In this document: one piece after another, positions 18,385 through 29,826 of the stretch | How the letters are laid out: the number at the start of each line of letters is the position of its first letter | Position numbering within the stretch: the first letter of the stretch is position 1 | Source of the DNA: an uncultured Sphingomonadaceae bacterium | GTDB lineage: Bacteria > Pseudomonadota > Alphaproteobacteria > Sphingomonadales > Sphingomonadaceae | Direction of reading: 5' to 3' | Length of the DNA stretch: 49,743 bases | Assembly: GCA_938050045.1 (NCBI GenBank) | Contig: CALLJS010000026.1 | Span: 1 to 49,743, forward strand | Translations under genes and position numbers: made by a program | The notes under the pieces: model-generated | What the model was told of the DNA's origin: nothing | The model's input: only the letters and a program-made list of their open reading frames with translations | Databases searched by the model: none

Positions 18385-19713
18385 ATGACAAAGAAGATTA
18401 TTATATTATTCTCAGCTTCTCTAATGTTTATCGCCAGCTCGGTTGAACAAGACGTTGAAAAAGTAACAGCTTTAAGCACCGAACAAATAGAAGCCGACAA
18501 GATATTAGACCCATTAGCCATAGAATATATTAAACTATCGCTTGAAATGGATGAAAAAGAAGCAGGCTATGTCGATGCTTATTATGGGCCAGCATCCTAT
18601 AAAGAAGAGGCGCAAAAACATAAGCGTGAGTTATCCACATTAGGCAAAGCCATTGATAATCTTAAATCACGGATTGAGGCTATATCAAGCAATAATCTGC
18701 CTATATTATCACAGCGGCGCCAAGATTTTTTGAGCGCGCAGCTAACAGCCGCGCAAACTCGGCATAAAATGTTATCTGGTGAAACATTAGATTTTCGCAG
18801 CGAAGCGATTGGCTTGTTCGCAGTAGCGCCCACTATCAAACCATTATCCGATTATGATGCTATCATTGAAAAAATTGATGCTATCGTTCCCGGTGAAGGA
18901 ACATTGCCAGAGCGCATAAATGCCTTTGAAAACCAATATAATATCCCCAAAGATAGACTGAAGGTGGTTTTTGATGCCGCCATTGCCGAATGTAAAAAAC
19001 GTACCGCGCAATATATCGCTCTGCCCAAAGGTGAGCGTTTCACCCTAGAATTTGTAACGGACAAAAGTTGGTCTGGTTATAATTATTATCAAGGTCAATA
19101 TGAGAGCCTCATTCAGGTGAACACCGATCTTCCTATTCGCATATCGCGCGCCGTCGATCTGGGTTGTCACGAGGGTTATCCTGGGCATCATACGCTTAAC
19201 ATGCTGCTAGAAAAACATCTCAGCAAGGATAGAGGATGGCAGGAGTTTTCCATTTATCCGCTTTATAGCCCGCAAAGCTTAATAGCCGAAGGAAGCGCGA
19301 ACTATGGCATTGATTTGGCCTTCCCTAATGATGAAAAAATAAAATTTGAACAAGAGACGCTTTATCCTTTGGCAGGATTAGACCCCAATAGTGCTGCGGC
19401 TTATCAAAAACTTCAAGACGCCCGCAAAGATTTAGCAGGCGTGCGTTTTACCATTTCCTCTCACTATCTAAATGGCGAAATTAACCGAGATCAAGCCATT
19501 GCTTTGACACAAAAATATGGATTGGTGAATAAAGAGCGCGCGCGCCAAACCATTGACTTTACCGATCAATATCGCAGCTATGTTATTAATTATGGGCTGG
19601 GCCAAAAAATGGTCGCGGATTATATTGAAAAAAATGCTAGCCATCAAACAGCGCGTTGGGGCTTGATGGAGAGACTACTAAGCGAACCTAGCCTGCCCAA
19701 AGATTTGAAATAA
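18385..19713 (+). CDS. DUF885 family putative metallopeptidase, exported
   Basis: A 442-aa protein with an N-terminal hydrophobic stretch (about 5-18) that looks like a signal peptide or anchor. A DUF885 domain carries the zinc-type motif LGCHEGYPGHHTLNML (about 267-282), with LIAEGSANYGIDLAFP downstream supplying the third ligand glutamate. It starts 27 bases after nhaA and may be co-transcribed. Usual DUF885 proteins are about 580-620 aa, so this is a short form. Peptidase activity is inferred from the motif. Confidence 0.8.
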   Translation: MTKKIIILFSASLMFIASSVEQDVEKVTALSTEQIEADKILDPLAIEYIKLSLEMDEKEAGYVDAYYGPASYKEEAQKHKRELSTLGKAIDNLKSRIEAISSNNLPILSQRRQDFLSAQLTAAQTRHKMLSGETLDFRSEAIGLFAVAPTIKPLSDYDAIIEKIDAIVPGEGTLPERINAFENQYNIPKDRLKVVFDAAIAECKKRTAQYIALPKGERFTLEFVTDKSWSGYNYYQGQYESLIQVNTDLPIRISRAVDLGCHEGYPGHHTLNMLLEKHLSKDRGWQEFSIYPLYSPQSLIAEGSANYGIDLAFPNDEKIKFEQETLYPLAGLDPNSAAAYQKLQDARKDLAGVRFTISSHYLNGEINRDQAIALTQKYGLVNKERARQTIDFTDQYRSYVINYGLGQKMVADYIEKNASHQTARWGLMERLLSEPSLPKDLK

Positions 19714-19741
19714 CCCTGCAAAGACTATTGTTCGAATCCCA

Positions 19742-20110
19742 TTAATCTTCGCTAGCACCCTCTGGGCGCATCCATATCCATGTCCCGCCAATTAATGCGG
19801 CTATTATTGGGATATAATGATAAGGATTTGGAGCAAATAAGATCGCCATGATCGCGCTAAATGCAAATGCCATTAAGGCCATAATCTTGCCCTTTCGGCT
19901 TATCGCACCATGCACGCGCCATACGGTGATATGATGCCCAAATTTTTCATGCTCCAAAAGCCAAGATTCCAACTTTGGCGAGCTTCGCGCAAAGCAAAAA
20001 GCGGCCAAAATCATAAAGGGGACTGTGGGTAAAATGGGTAAAAAAATGCCCACGCCTCCCAAAATTAGCGCGAGCCACCCCATTAATAAATAAGCATATC
20101 TTTTGACCAT
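19742..20110 (-). CDS. DUF454 (YbaN-like) inner-membrane protein
   Basis: A 122-aa protein with the DUF454 signature: an opening helix LLMGWLALILGGVGIFLPILPTVPFMILAAFCFARSSPKLESWLLEHEKFG, in pieces, then a central SRKGKIMALMAFAFSAIMA helix and a short last helix. About three transmembrane segments are predicted. Function of the family is unknown. The gene is convergent with the DUF885 gene, 28 bases away, with no clear terminator hairpin between them. Confidence 0.85.
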   Translation of the reverse strand: MVKRYAYLLMGWLALILGGVGIFLPILPTVPFMILAAFCFARSSPKLESWLLEHEKFGHHITVWRVHGAISRKGKIMALMAFAFSAIMAILFAPNPYHYIPIIAALIGGTWIWMRPEGASED

Positions 20111-20209
20111 AGTCCATCATGACGCAACAATGGCAAGAAAGGAAGATAGTTAATCTCATATCGCTATAATATATTATAACATAATGAAATATTTGACTTA
20201 TTTATATAT

Positions 20210-20914
20210 ATGTTTAACCCTGATAATATGTCAAACCATCATCACAGCTACAATAATAGCCATATACACCATAATCATGCGCCCCAAGTTAACGCCGTTA
20301 ATTGCCGCGCCGTCGGAATAGCCGCTCTGATTACTGGCAGTTTCATGGGCTTAGAATTTATAGGCGGTCATATCTCTGGATCGCTTGCTCTGATTGCCGA
20401 TGCGGGCCATATGCTGATCGATTTTGCCGCTTTGATAATAGCTTGGCTCGCTTTTCAAATCAGCGATCGTAAAGCTCATTCAGAGAATGATAGCATTAAA
20501 AAACTCCCTCTTTATGCCGCCGCTTTTAATGTTATTTCACTATTCTTAATCGCTATTTGGATTATTTGGGAAGCCTATGAACGGTTCAATAATCCAGCCC
20601 CCATATTGGGCAAATTAATGGCTCTCATTGCGGTGACTGGGTTGATTATTAATTTAATTGTTCTGAGAATATTAGCCAAAGCTGATGGTAATAATCTGAA
20701 TATCAAAGCAGTATATTTACACGTTATGGGCGATTTATTGGGTTCGTTTGCTGCGATAATAGCATCCATAGCTATCCTAACTAAGGGCTGGACAATAGCG
20801 GACCCCATTCTCTCTGTAATTGTTGCAATTTTACTATTGCGCGGCGCATGGTTCACAGGGCGAGAGATAGTATTAGAATTCCAAGACAGCCATTGGCAAA
20901 GTAAATCGAAATAG
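20210..20914 (+). CDS. cation diffusion facilitator transporter lacking C-terminal domain
   Basis: A 234-aa inner-membrane transporter for divalent metals (Zn2+ likely). The N-terminus is histidine-rich (MSNHHHSYNNSHIHHNHAP). Six helices follow, with metal-site residues in SLALIADAGHMLIDF (TM2) and VYLHVMGDLLGS (TM5), the HxxxD-type tetrahedral site. It ends just after TM6 (LLLRGAWFTGREIVLEFQDS), so the cytoplasmic dimerisation domain of about 80 residues found in most CDF proteins is absent. Either this is a genuine CTD-less CDF or the 3' end was lost when the neighbouring insertion sequence arrived. ATG 20228 is an alternative start. Confidence 0.85.
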   Translation: MFNPDNMSNHHHSYNNSHIHHNHAPQVNAVNCRAVGIAALITGSFMGLEFIGGHISGSLALIADAGHMLIDFAALIIAWLAFQISDRKAHSENDSIKKLPLYAAAFNVISLFLIAIWIIWEAYERFNNPAPILGKLMALIAVTGLIINLIVLRILAKADGNNLNIKAVYLHVMGDLLGSFAAIIASIAILTKGWTIADPILSVIVAILLLRGAWFTGREIVLEFQDSHWQSKSK

Positions 20915-21100
20915 TAATTTTCAATTATGAAAAATTTTTTCTTTATTTATATTATTCTCATTCTCTAGCATAGCTAATACGGAAAATAATTGGGACTGGC
21001 ATAAGGGATTTATTGTGATATTCTAGGGTGTGAACCCATATTATAGTTTTGATTTATTGCTAAAAGCTTGATTCAATGTTCTTGTAACGGCGATTGGATT

Positions 21101-21869
21101 ATGCGATTTGATTTATCGGATGAAGAATGGGCGGTTATTGAACCGCTGTTGCCGACAGGCGTGCGGGGTCCCAAACGAGTGGATGACCGACGTGTACTCA
21201 ATGGTATATTCTATATTTTGCGCACTGGCGCGCCGTGGCGGGACTTGCCGATGCGCTATGGCCCACGCACAACGGTTTACAATCTCTATAATCGATGGGC
21301 ACAGCGCGGGATATGGAAGGCGATGTTCGATGCTTTGGCGCTCGAATGCGATGATGCTTTGGTCTTTATCGACGCCAGCATCGTTAAAGCCCATAGAGCC
21401 GCTAGCGAGTAAGGGGGAACTACAAAAAGCTATTGGCCGAGCGCGGGCCAAATAGATAAGGGCGATCGCACGTGCAAAGTTCACGCCGCTGTAGATGCGC
21501 ATGGCCGTCCCCCATGAACAAAAGAGGCGCCTCGCTATATCGGGCGGGCAGTTGCACGACAGCCAGATGATGCACGCCTTTTTGAACTGGCCGCCGCAGC
21601 CGCTCGCCATCGTTGCCGACACAGCCTATGGCAGCAACAAGATCAGACAGCAAGTCGCAGACGAAGGCGCGCTATGCGTCGTGCCAGCCAAGAGCAATGC
21701 CCGCCATCCGGTCGCCCATGACAAGAACCTCTATGCCATGCGCAACATTGTCGAACGCTTCTTTTGCAAAATGAAAGACATGCGCAGGCTTTCAATACGA
21801 TTTGAAAAATACGCCCAAAACTCTATGGCAATGCTGCATCTCTTTGCCATTAAATGGCGGATGGATTGA
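21101..21869 (+). pseudogene. IS5-family transposase, frameshifted
   Basis: The frame from ATG 21101 opens MRFDLSDEEWAVIEPLLP and carries the first catalytic aspartate region (ALVFIDASIVKAHRAAS), then stops at 21410-21412. The next piece (KGELQKAIGRAR) is in another frame. The piece after it (CKVHAAVDAHGRP) is back in the first frame. The rest, RLAISGGQLHDSQMMHAF, VADTAYGSNKIRQQ and RNIVERFFCKMKDMRRLS (DDE-type D and E regions), is again in the second frame, to 21869. At least three frame changes exclude a simple programmed frameshift, so the element is dead. Terminal inverted repeats could not be fixed. It sits between the shortened CDF gene and the TonB-receptor promoter. Confidence 0.9.
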
Positions 21870-22391
21870 GCCTGTGTCCTAAAAATTTATACCAATATAG
21901 ACATTTTCTAAGTTACCAATTTAGAGAGGAAATTATATTTTGGTAATATCAATTTATTACTAAAGCAGGCAAAAATATGGTTTGTATGATATTTTTCCAT
22001 ACACTTAGGGCCGCAAAAATCATCCCATCATATAACCCTATATAATTATATTAGGCCACTGATAATTATAACTATAATTTCATTCACCCTTTGTGTGACA
22101 CCCACCGCTTTATCCACTTATTCTGTGGCAATAATATCACCTATACCAATATATAATACCAATTAGGTTGTGATTTCTAGTTATTGGTTGACAGTAATTG
22201 TAAAGTTGGTGCAGTCTCAAGGCGAGTTTGATGATAAACAACAATGTGAGGATGCTACGCGGTAACAATCGAATATAAAAATCGCTATTCTATAATTATT
22301 GAATAATTTGCACGCGAAATGATGCAAAAACAATAGCGTTTCAACAACAATTATCAAAATATACTACAAATAATTTAAATGGGAGAACAGA
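21870..22391. other. AT-rich intergenic region before the TonB receptor
   Basis: No gene is visible on either strand. The motif ATACCAAT recurs at about 21889, 22144 and 22157. The promoter of the TonB receptor must lie here, but no clear Fur box or -35/-10 pair with good spacing is visible. A GGGAGA ribosome-binding site ends seven bases before the receptor ATG. Confidence 0.5.
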
Positions 22392-25300
22392 ATGAAAAAT
22401 TTCACCAAGAGATCAATAAGAAGTGCGAGTTGGCTAACCGCCTCCACTAGCGTTCTTATCGCTGCTAGCGCAATGCCAAGCGTGGCAATGGCACAAGAAG
22501 CCGAAACAGTCGCCGAAGATGAAGAAGATGTCATTGTCGTTAGCGGTATCCGCAGCTCTCTTGAGAGCGCGCTTAACGAGAAACGTAATGCTGATAGCTT
22601 GGTAGAAGTTATTCAAGCGGAAGACATTGGTAAGCTTCCCGATCAAAACCTTGCTGAGGTTTTGGAAAATGTAACAGGCGTCCAAATTACACGTACCGCT
22701 GGTGTTGGTACTGGTGTTCAAATCCGCGGTACCAATGATAATCGTACTGCAATCAACGATGTTTCAACTCTTGGTTCGGGTACAGGGCGCGGCGGTATCA
22801 ACTTTGAAGATATTAATGCTGCGATTATTGCATCGGTTGAGGTGATAAAAGCACCCGAAGCAAAAACCATCGAAGGCGCAGTTGGCGGTACGATTAATCT
22901 GCGTACAATTCGCCCCCTTGATTTGACAGAGCCTCTTATAAGCGGCCGCATTCAAGGTGAATTTAGCGAACTATCCAATAGCTTTAGCCCAAGAATTTCT
23001 GCTAGCCTTGGTAATGTATGGTCAACCGGTGCTGGTGATATTGGTGTTGTATTAAGCGGTAGTTATACCGAGCAAGAGGCAACATCATTCCGCCCTCGTG
23101 TAGACCGTGACAACCCAATCTCAGCCAATACGGCTGTTGCAGCCGATGGTTCGCCTGGGCCGAATTTTCCATTCTTAGGCATTCAGTTCCTAAACCAAGA
23201 GCTCGAGAATTTTGAATTTGAAACATATAATTTCGCGGGTAGTCTCGAATGGGCACCCAGCGATAATTTGAAATTCTTTGTTGATGCGATTGTAACAGAT
23301 CAAACTCGCAACCAAGACAGCTCACGCATACAAGCATCGGGCGTCAGTGCGGTTGATCTTATCAATGTACCCGATTCATTCGAAACGGTTGAGTTTGGAT
23401 CGCTTGACGGTGTTGCCTTGGGCAGCATCCAGGCGGCTTTAACTGGCAGAATCGTGCCTAACCTTGCCAATGATGATGATGATCCAAATTTGCGTTTCTC
23501 TAGTGACACAGGTGCTCGTGTAACCACCAGCCAAGTATATCGCTTCGGCACAGAATTTGAAACGGGTCGCTTATCGGTTCGGTTGGAAGGATCGCGCTCT
23601 GTCACAAATAGTAACAATCCTAATTTGAGCACAACGCTAAATTTCATCAATCCAAATCCATTAACGCCGCTCGATGGCAGCAGCAATGATAATAGCGTTC
23701 CATTCATCTATGATTTGCGCAATGGAACATTGCAATTTGGTATTGATTTTAATTCACCATTTGCGCCAACGGTACAAGATCTGCTTAATCCAAATAATGT
23801 CGTTCTTGATGCAGTAACGGCCAGCAATAACCGCACTGAAAACCGTGAAACTGCATTTCGTATCGACACCACATTGGACCTAGAAGATATTGGTGGTGAT
23901 TTTGTGCAATCTGTTGACTGGGGTTATCGCTATAACGATACGTCAACCAATTTTGCGCAGCTACGCTCAACATTTGGCACAGGGGCAATTGCTAACAGCC
24001 CATCGGGTGCTGATTTTGCAAATTTACTTGTCCCGGGACCAAATAATTTTGATGAATTTGATGGAAGGACTCTAGCATTTCGTAATTTTCTACTCATCGA
24101 TCCCGATCAAGCGTTCGAAAACCGAGATGAAGTCTTTGCACAATTACAAGCTTTGTTAGATGCAACGCCGGGCGGTCAAGCTCGAATTGCTAGCGGAGGT
24201 CGTCTACTGAATGACCTTGACCCTAATAGCTCGTCCAATCTAGCGGCATCATTTGCAGTAGAAGAAACGACGCACTCAGCATATGGTCAGGTTAATTTTG
24301 CAAATGGCCCTATCCGTGGTAATGCAGGATTGCGTTGGGTAAACACGGTTATCAATTCAACCGGCAATGCTATTGCCAGCGGAGTAGCGTCTATCATTAC
24401 GGATCGTGGTAGCTATCAAGAATTTTTACCGCGCGTAAACGTGATTGTTGACCTTGCAGAAAATGTTGTACTGCGTGGTAGCTATACCGAAGATCTCAAC
24501 CGTCCCGATTTTGATGATCTGTCGCTTTCAATTAGCTTCCCAACGGGTCCCAATAATGCTGTAGCTTTAGGCAACTCAAACTTAGCACCTGAAACTGTTA
24601 GATCATTTGACGCATCCATAGATTGGTATTTTGCACCAGCATCTGTGGTGAGCGTTGGTTTCTTCCATAAGAGACGTACCAACCTATTCGTTACGCAGGT
24701 TGAAGATGCTCCTGAAGATGCCAATGGTTTCCGTTCTATCGATCCATCATGCCCAGGCGGCGGTATCTTTAACCCAGTGCCGGATCGTAACGTTCTATCA
24801 GCCACTCCTGGTAATGGTTTATGCGTTCCGCTGCAGACAATGATTAATGATACTGCGGTTACGACACAAACGGGTATCGAAGTTGCATTCCAATATGATC
24901 TGTCTCAATTCGAAGATACTCTTGGCTTCGCCTCTGGTTTTGGTATTCTAGCTAACTACACCTATCAAGACTTTGGCGGTGGTGAAGCTTTCAATACTAA
25001 CTCGGGTCGTGGTGAAGATATTTTCCAAGCGATTAACCCCAGCATTACGGTTCCTGTAACTGCGGTTCAAGGTTTGCTAGACTTTTCTTCTCATGCGTAC
25101 AACATTACTGGTTATTATGAAAAATATGGAATCTCAGCCCGTTTGCGTTACACATGGCGCGATGCTTTCCGTACGCTTGATACTGCTGGTGGCGCATCAT
25201 TGAACAGTACCTTAGGCTTTCCAACAGTCACCGAATCCAGAGGCCAGCTCAATGGTAGCATTACTTATGATTTGACCGATTATATCAATATCGGAGTTGA

Positions 25301-25418
25301 GGGTGTAAACCTCACCAAATCGCGGATTACACAAAGCTGTGTCAATAGCGGCGGATTGCTCTGCTTCCAAGGTCTGCCCGATCGCAGAATTACCATTGGT
25401 GCGACATTATCTTTCTAA
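22392..25418 (+). CDS. TonB-dependent outer-membrane receptor (TIGR01782-like)
   Basis: A 1008-aa outer-membrane active transporter. The signal peptide runs to about residue 34 (AMA-QEAE), followed by a TonB-box-like DVIVVSGIRSSLESALNEKR. The plug opens DSLVEVIQAEDIGKLPDQNL and AEVLENVTGVQITRTAG, the exact style of the Xanthomonas/Caulobacter/Sphingomonas TonB receptor class. The beta-barrel ends in an aromatic strand (RRITIGATLSF). Receptors of this subclass often import carbohydrates or other organic substrates, and substrate cannot be read here. A Fur-like box and iron-storage genes lie downstream, which leaves an iron compound possible. A strong terminator follows. Confidence 0.93.
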   Translation: MKNFTKRSIRSASWLTASTSVLIAASAMPSVAMAQEAETVAEDEEDVIVVSGIRSSLESALNEKRNADSLVEVIQAEDIGKLPDQNLAEVLENVTGVQITRTAGVGTGVQIRGTNDNRTAINDVSTLGSGTGRGGINFEDINAAIIASVEVIKAPEAKTIEGAVGGTINLRTIRPLDLTEPLISGRIQGEFSELSNSFSPRISASLGNVWSTGAGDIGVVLSGSYTEQEATSFRPRVDRDNPISANTAVAADGSPGPNFPFLGIQFLNQELENFEFETYNFAGSLEWAPSDNLKFFVDAIVTDQTRNQDSSRIQASGVSAVDLINVPDSFETVEFGSLDGVALGSIQAALTGRIVPNLANDDDDPNLRFSSDTGARVTTSQVYRFGTEFETGRLSVRLEGSRSVTNSNNPNLSTTLNFINPNPLTPLDGSSNDNSVPFIYDLRNGTLQFGIDFNSPFAPTVQDLLNPNNVVLDAVTASNNRTENRETAFRIDTTLDLEDIGGDFVQSVDWGYRYNDTSTNFAQLRSTFGTGAIANSPSGADFANLLVPGPNNFDEFDGRTLAFRNFLLIDPDQAFENRDEVFAQLQALLDATPGGQARIASGGRLLNDLDPNSSSNLAASFAVEETTHSAYGQVNFANGPIRGNAGLRWVNTVINSTGNAIASGVASIITDRGSYQEFLPRVNVIVDLAENVVLRGSYTEDLNRPDFDDLSLSISFPTGPNNAVALGNSNLAPETVRSFDASIDWYFAPASVVSVGFFHKRRTNLFVTQVEDAPEDANGFRSIDPSCPGGGIFNPVPDRNVLSATPGNGLCVPLQTMINDTAVTTQTGIEVAFQYDLSQFEDTLGFASGFGILANYTYQDFGGGEAFNTNSGRGEDIFQAINPSITVPVTAVQGLLDFSSHAYNITGYYEKYGISARLRYTWRDAFRTLDTAGGASLNSTLGFPTVTESRGQLNGSITYDLTDYINIGVEGVNLTKSRITQSCVNSGGLLCFQGLPDRRITIGATLSF

Positions 25419-25448
25419 GATAAGGTCAAACTGCTTAATCCAAACAGA

Positions 25449-25475
25449 GAGGGTGCTTCGGCATCCTCTTTTTTT
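25449..25475 (+). terminator. rho-independent terminator of the TonB receptor
   Basis: GAGGGTGC-TTCG-GCATCCTC forms an 8-bp stem (one G-U pair) closed by a stable UUCG tetraloop and followed by seven T residues, 30 bases after the receptor stop. Confidence 0.93.
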
Positions 25476-25535
25476 GTCCTAAAGAATGATTTTTTTGTGA
25501 CAGCCCTATTTTTTTTGAATGTATCGATAATAACT

Positions 25536-25554
25536 ATTGCGAATCATTCTTAAT
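25536..25554 (+). promoter_or_regulatory. Fur-box-like operator upstream of bfd
   Basis: ATTGCGAATCATTCTTAAT is a 19-bp imperfect palindrome (7 of 9 arm positions match) centred about 45 bases before the bfd start. It resembles the GATAATGATAATCATTATC-type Fur/iron box, including the GAATCATTC core. Repression of bfd by Fur in iron-replete cells is the normal pattern. Inferred from sequence only. Confidence 0.6.
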
Positions 25555-25590
25555 TGAGTTATTGCAAATGCATCTCAATAGGAGAATTAA

Positions 25591-25764
25591 GTGATCGTTT
25601 GTTTTTGCAATGCTCTAAAGGAAAAAGAAGTGCGCGGTGCTGTGCGCGGCGGTGCGCATAGTCCTCAAAAGGTCTATAGCAAGCTTGGCTGTAAATTTCA
25701 GTGCGGGCAATGCAGACCCCTAGCGCAACGCATTATCAATAATGAGACCGCTACTGCTTGCTAG
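25591..25764 (+). CDS. bfd: bacterioferritin-associated ferredoxin
   Basis: A 57-aa [2Fe-2S] protein starting at GTG 25591 with an AGGAG box 6 bases upstream. It has the Bfd cysteine pattern: [14 protein letters not shown] at the N-terminus (Cys4, Cys6) and GCKFQCGQC later (Cys34, Cys38, Cys41; four of these ligate the cluster). [11 protein letters not shown] completes the BFD-like [2Fe-2S] domain. Bfd reduces the iron core of bacterioferritin to release Fe2+ under iron starvation. Its partner bfr starts 107 bases downstream on the same strand, and a Fur-like box lies upstream. Confidence 0.92.
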   Translation: MIVCFCNALKEKEVRGAVRGGAHSPQKVYSKLGCKFQCGQCRPLAQRIINNETATAC

Positions 25765-25871
25765 TCGCATTAGCTGAAAAACCCCAGAAATCAGCCATTT
25801 TTTTGCTTTACATTACCCATAGCTGCCTGTTATTCAGGTTGCAATATCCCCTATGCACAAAGGAAAAAGCC

Positions 25872-26351
25872 ATGAAGGGCGACAAAAAAGTCATCGAACA
25901 TCTCAACCACGCGCTGAAAAATGAACTCACCGCGATCAATCAATATTTCCTTCACTATCGCATGCTCGATAATTGGGGCATGACCAAACTGGCTAAGTTT
26001 GAATATGCAGAATCCATTGATGAAATGAAACATGCCGATCTGCTGACCGAACGTATCTTATTTTTGGACGGTATCCCCAATTTCCAAACATTGGGCGCAC
26101 TGCGTATTGGCGAAAATGTCGAAGAAGTGCTCAAATGCGATTTTGAGCTGGAAAAAGAAGCCCTCCCGCCGCTGCGCGACGCTGTTGAATATTGTGAGAG
26201 CGTGCGCGATTATGTGAGCCGCGATCTTTTTGCCAAAATCTTAGAGAGCGAGGAAGAGCATTATGATACGCTAGAAACGCAGATTGAATTGCTGGGTAAA
26301 ATGGGGCTGCAAAATTATATTCAATTGCAGTGCGAACCGCCACAAGGGTGA
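25872..26351 (+). CDS. bfr: bacterioferritin
   Basis: A 160-aa heme-containing iron-storage subunit of a 24-mer cage. With the start at ATG 25872 (AAAGGA box upstream) the ferroxidase ligands fall exactly at the textbook numbers: Glu18, Glu51, His54, Glu94, Glu127 and His130, with heme-ligating Met52 in [10 protein letters not shown]. An in-frame upstream extension from about 25758 has no conserved sequence and overlaps the bfd stop, so it is rejected. It works with Bfd just upstream. A strong terminator follows. Confidence 0.97.
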   Translation: MKGDKKVIEHLNHALKNELTAINQYFLHYRMLDNWGMTKLAKFEYAESIDEMKHADLLTERILFLDGIPNFQTLGALRIGENVEEVLKCDFELEKEALPPLRDAVEYCESVRDYVSRDLFAKILESEEEHYDTLETQIELLGKMGLQNYIQLQCEPPQG

Positions 26352-26371
26352 TAATTTGAACTATATTATAA

Positions 26372-26403
26372 GGGGCTAGATATAATAATCTGGCCCTTTT
26401 TTT
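26372..26403 (+). terminator. rho-independent terminator of bfr
   Basis: GGGGCTAGAT and ATCTGGCCCT pair over 10 bases (with G-U pairs) around a 6-base AT loop, followed by a run of T residues, about 20 bases after the bfr stop. Confidence 0.9.
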
Positions 26404-26545
26404 GTGCGAAATAATCACCCAAATCGAAAAATTGAGCATCGTGCATCTTGTTAATGCTGGCTGGCATGACTATCTATGATGCATCATTTACCCACGCAGA
26501 CAGTTGTGTAATCCCGCACAGCGCTGTTAGGAGGGAAGGACGAAA

Positions 26546-27346
26546 ATGCTTACCTTATTATCCCCTGCCAAAAAATTAAACTATGATGCAATCCCGGAAA
26601 ATATTCAACAAAGCCCGCTGGAAATCACCACCCCGCGTCTATCCGATGATATAATCGAGATTGCAAAGGTCGCCAAAAAGCAAAGCGCCGCTGATTTGAA
26701 ACGCCTTATGCATATTAGCGATAAATTGGCCGAATTAAACGCTGACCGATTTAAGGCGTTCAACCTTGAAGGCCAAAGCAACAGTGCCAAGCCTGCTGCG
26801 CTTACTTTTGATGGTGATGTCTATTGGGGATTGGAGGCCAAAAGCCTATCCGCCGATACATTATCCTATGCACAGGATCATTTGCGGATATTATCAGGGC
26901 TATATGGTGTGCTGCGTCCCATGGATGCGATACAAGCCTATCGGCTAGAGATGGGCACTAAAATGGTTAATCCGCGTGGCAAATCGCTCTATGATTTTTG
27001 GGGTCGCAATATCGCCGATACTCTCAACGAAGATTTGACGGATCATAAAGATCAAACCATTGTCAATTTAGCATCGAACGAATATTTCAAGGCGGTAGAC
27101 CGTGCTGCATTGGGTAAACCGGTGATTGAAGCTGGGTTTTTAAACATCAAAGACGGCGTAGCGCGCAAGCTGATGTATCATGTGAAATATGCGCGCGGCT
27201 TGATGGCCCGCTGGATATTAGAAAACCGTATTGAGAGAGCCGCTGACCTGAAGGCGTTTGATTCCGAAGGCTATCAATATGATGCTAGGGCATCCAGCGA
27301 TGGCGCATTAATTTTTAGCCGAAAGCAGCCGCCTACGAAGAAATAG
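26546..27346 (+). CDS. yaaA: peroxide stress protein YaaA
   Basis: A 266-aa cytoplasmic DUF328/UPF0246 protein. It opens with the family hallmark MLTLLSPAKKLNYD and has PALTFDGDVYWGLEA, LRILSGLYGVLRPMDAIQAYRLEMGT and VNLASNEYFKAVD in the usual order. In E. coli YaaA lowers free iron and limits Fenton damage under peroxide stress, and the protein binds DNA. An AGGAGG site precedes the ATG. Its position between bacterioferritin and KatG fits an iron/peroxide role. Confidence 0.95.
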   Translation: MLTLLSPAKKLNYDAIPENIQQSPLEITTPRLSDDIIEIAKVAKKQSAADLKRLMHISDKLAELNADRFKAFNLEGQSNSAKPAALTFDGDVYWGLEAKSLSADTLSYAQDHLRILSGLYGVLRPMDAIQAYRLEMGTKMVNPRGKSLYDFWGRNIADTLNEDLTDHKDQTIVNLASNEYFKAVDRAALGKPVIEAGFLNIKDGVARKLMYHVKYARGLMARWILENRIERAADLKAFDSEGYQYDARASSDGALIFSRKQPPTKK

Positions 27347-27386
27347 CATAAATTTTAATTGCTTCAATCAATCAGTCATTATCAAA

Positions 27387-27418
27387 AAATTGATTGGATC
27401 GATTAATATAATCAATTT
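27387..27418. promoter_or_regulatory. 9-bp inverted repeat in the katG leader
   Basis: AAATTGATT (27387-27395) and AATCAATTT (27410-27418) are exact inverse copies separated by 14 bases, 37 bases before the katG ATG. It could be an operator or a weak leader hairpin. It does not look like the ATAG-rich OxyR consensus, so the regulator is open. Confidence 0.45.
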
Positions 27419-27425
27419 AATTTAG

Positions 27426-29618
<2,193 letters not shown>

Positions 29619-29665
29619 ATATATCGCATAGCACACACCCCCTTCCTACTGTGCTTGCGATAAAT

Positions 29666-29697
29666 ATGGCGGCGTTCTTCGGAGCGTCGCCATTTTT
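29666..29697 (+). terminator. rho-independent terminator of katG
   Basis: ATGGCGGCGTTC-TTCG-GAGCGTCGCCAT forms a 12-bp stem with G-U pairs and a UUCG loop, followed by TTTTT. Confidence 0.93.
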
Positions 29698-29826
29698 GTT
29701 GGCACACTATTTATTAATCAAAATTTAATGACAGGTGTTTAATTATTTCGTTTGTTTCGAATATTGCATTAATTACGAATATAGTATAAACATAGTGAAA
29801 TGAATGAAAACTACTGGAGAATAGTT

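Noticed and set aside
21101-21869. Programmed frameshift IS with functional OrfA/OrfB
   Set aside because: At least three frame changes are needed to follow the homology, plus internal stops, so it is decayed.
25758-25871. Longer bacterioferritin with 38 extra N-terminal residues
   Set aside because: The extension overlaps bfd and is unconserved; with ATG 25872 all ferroxidase residues fall at standard numbers.
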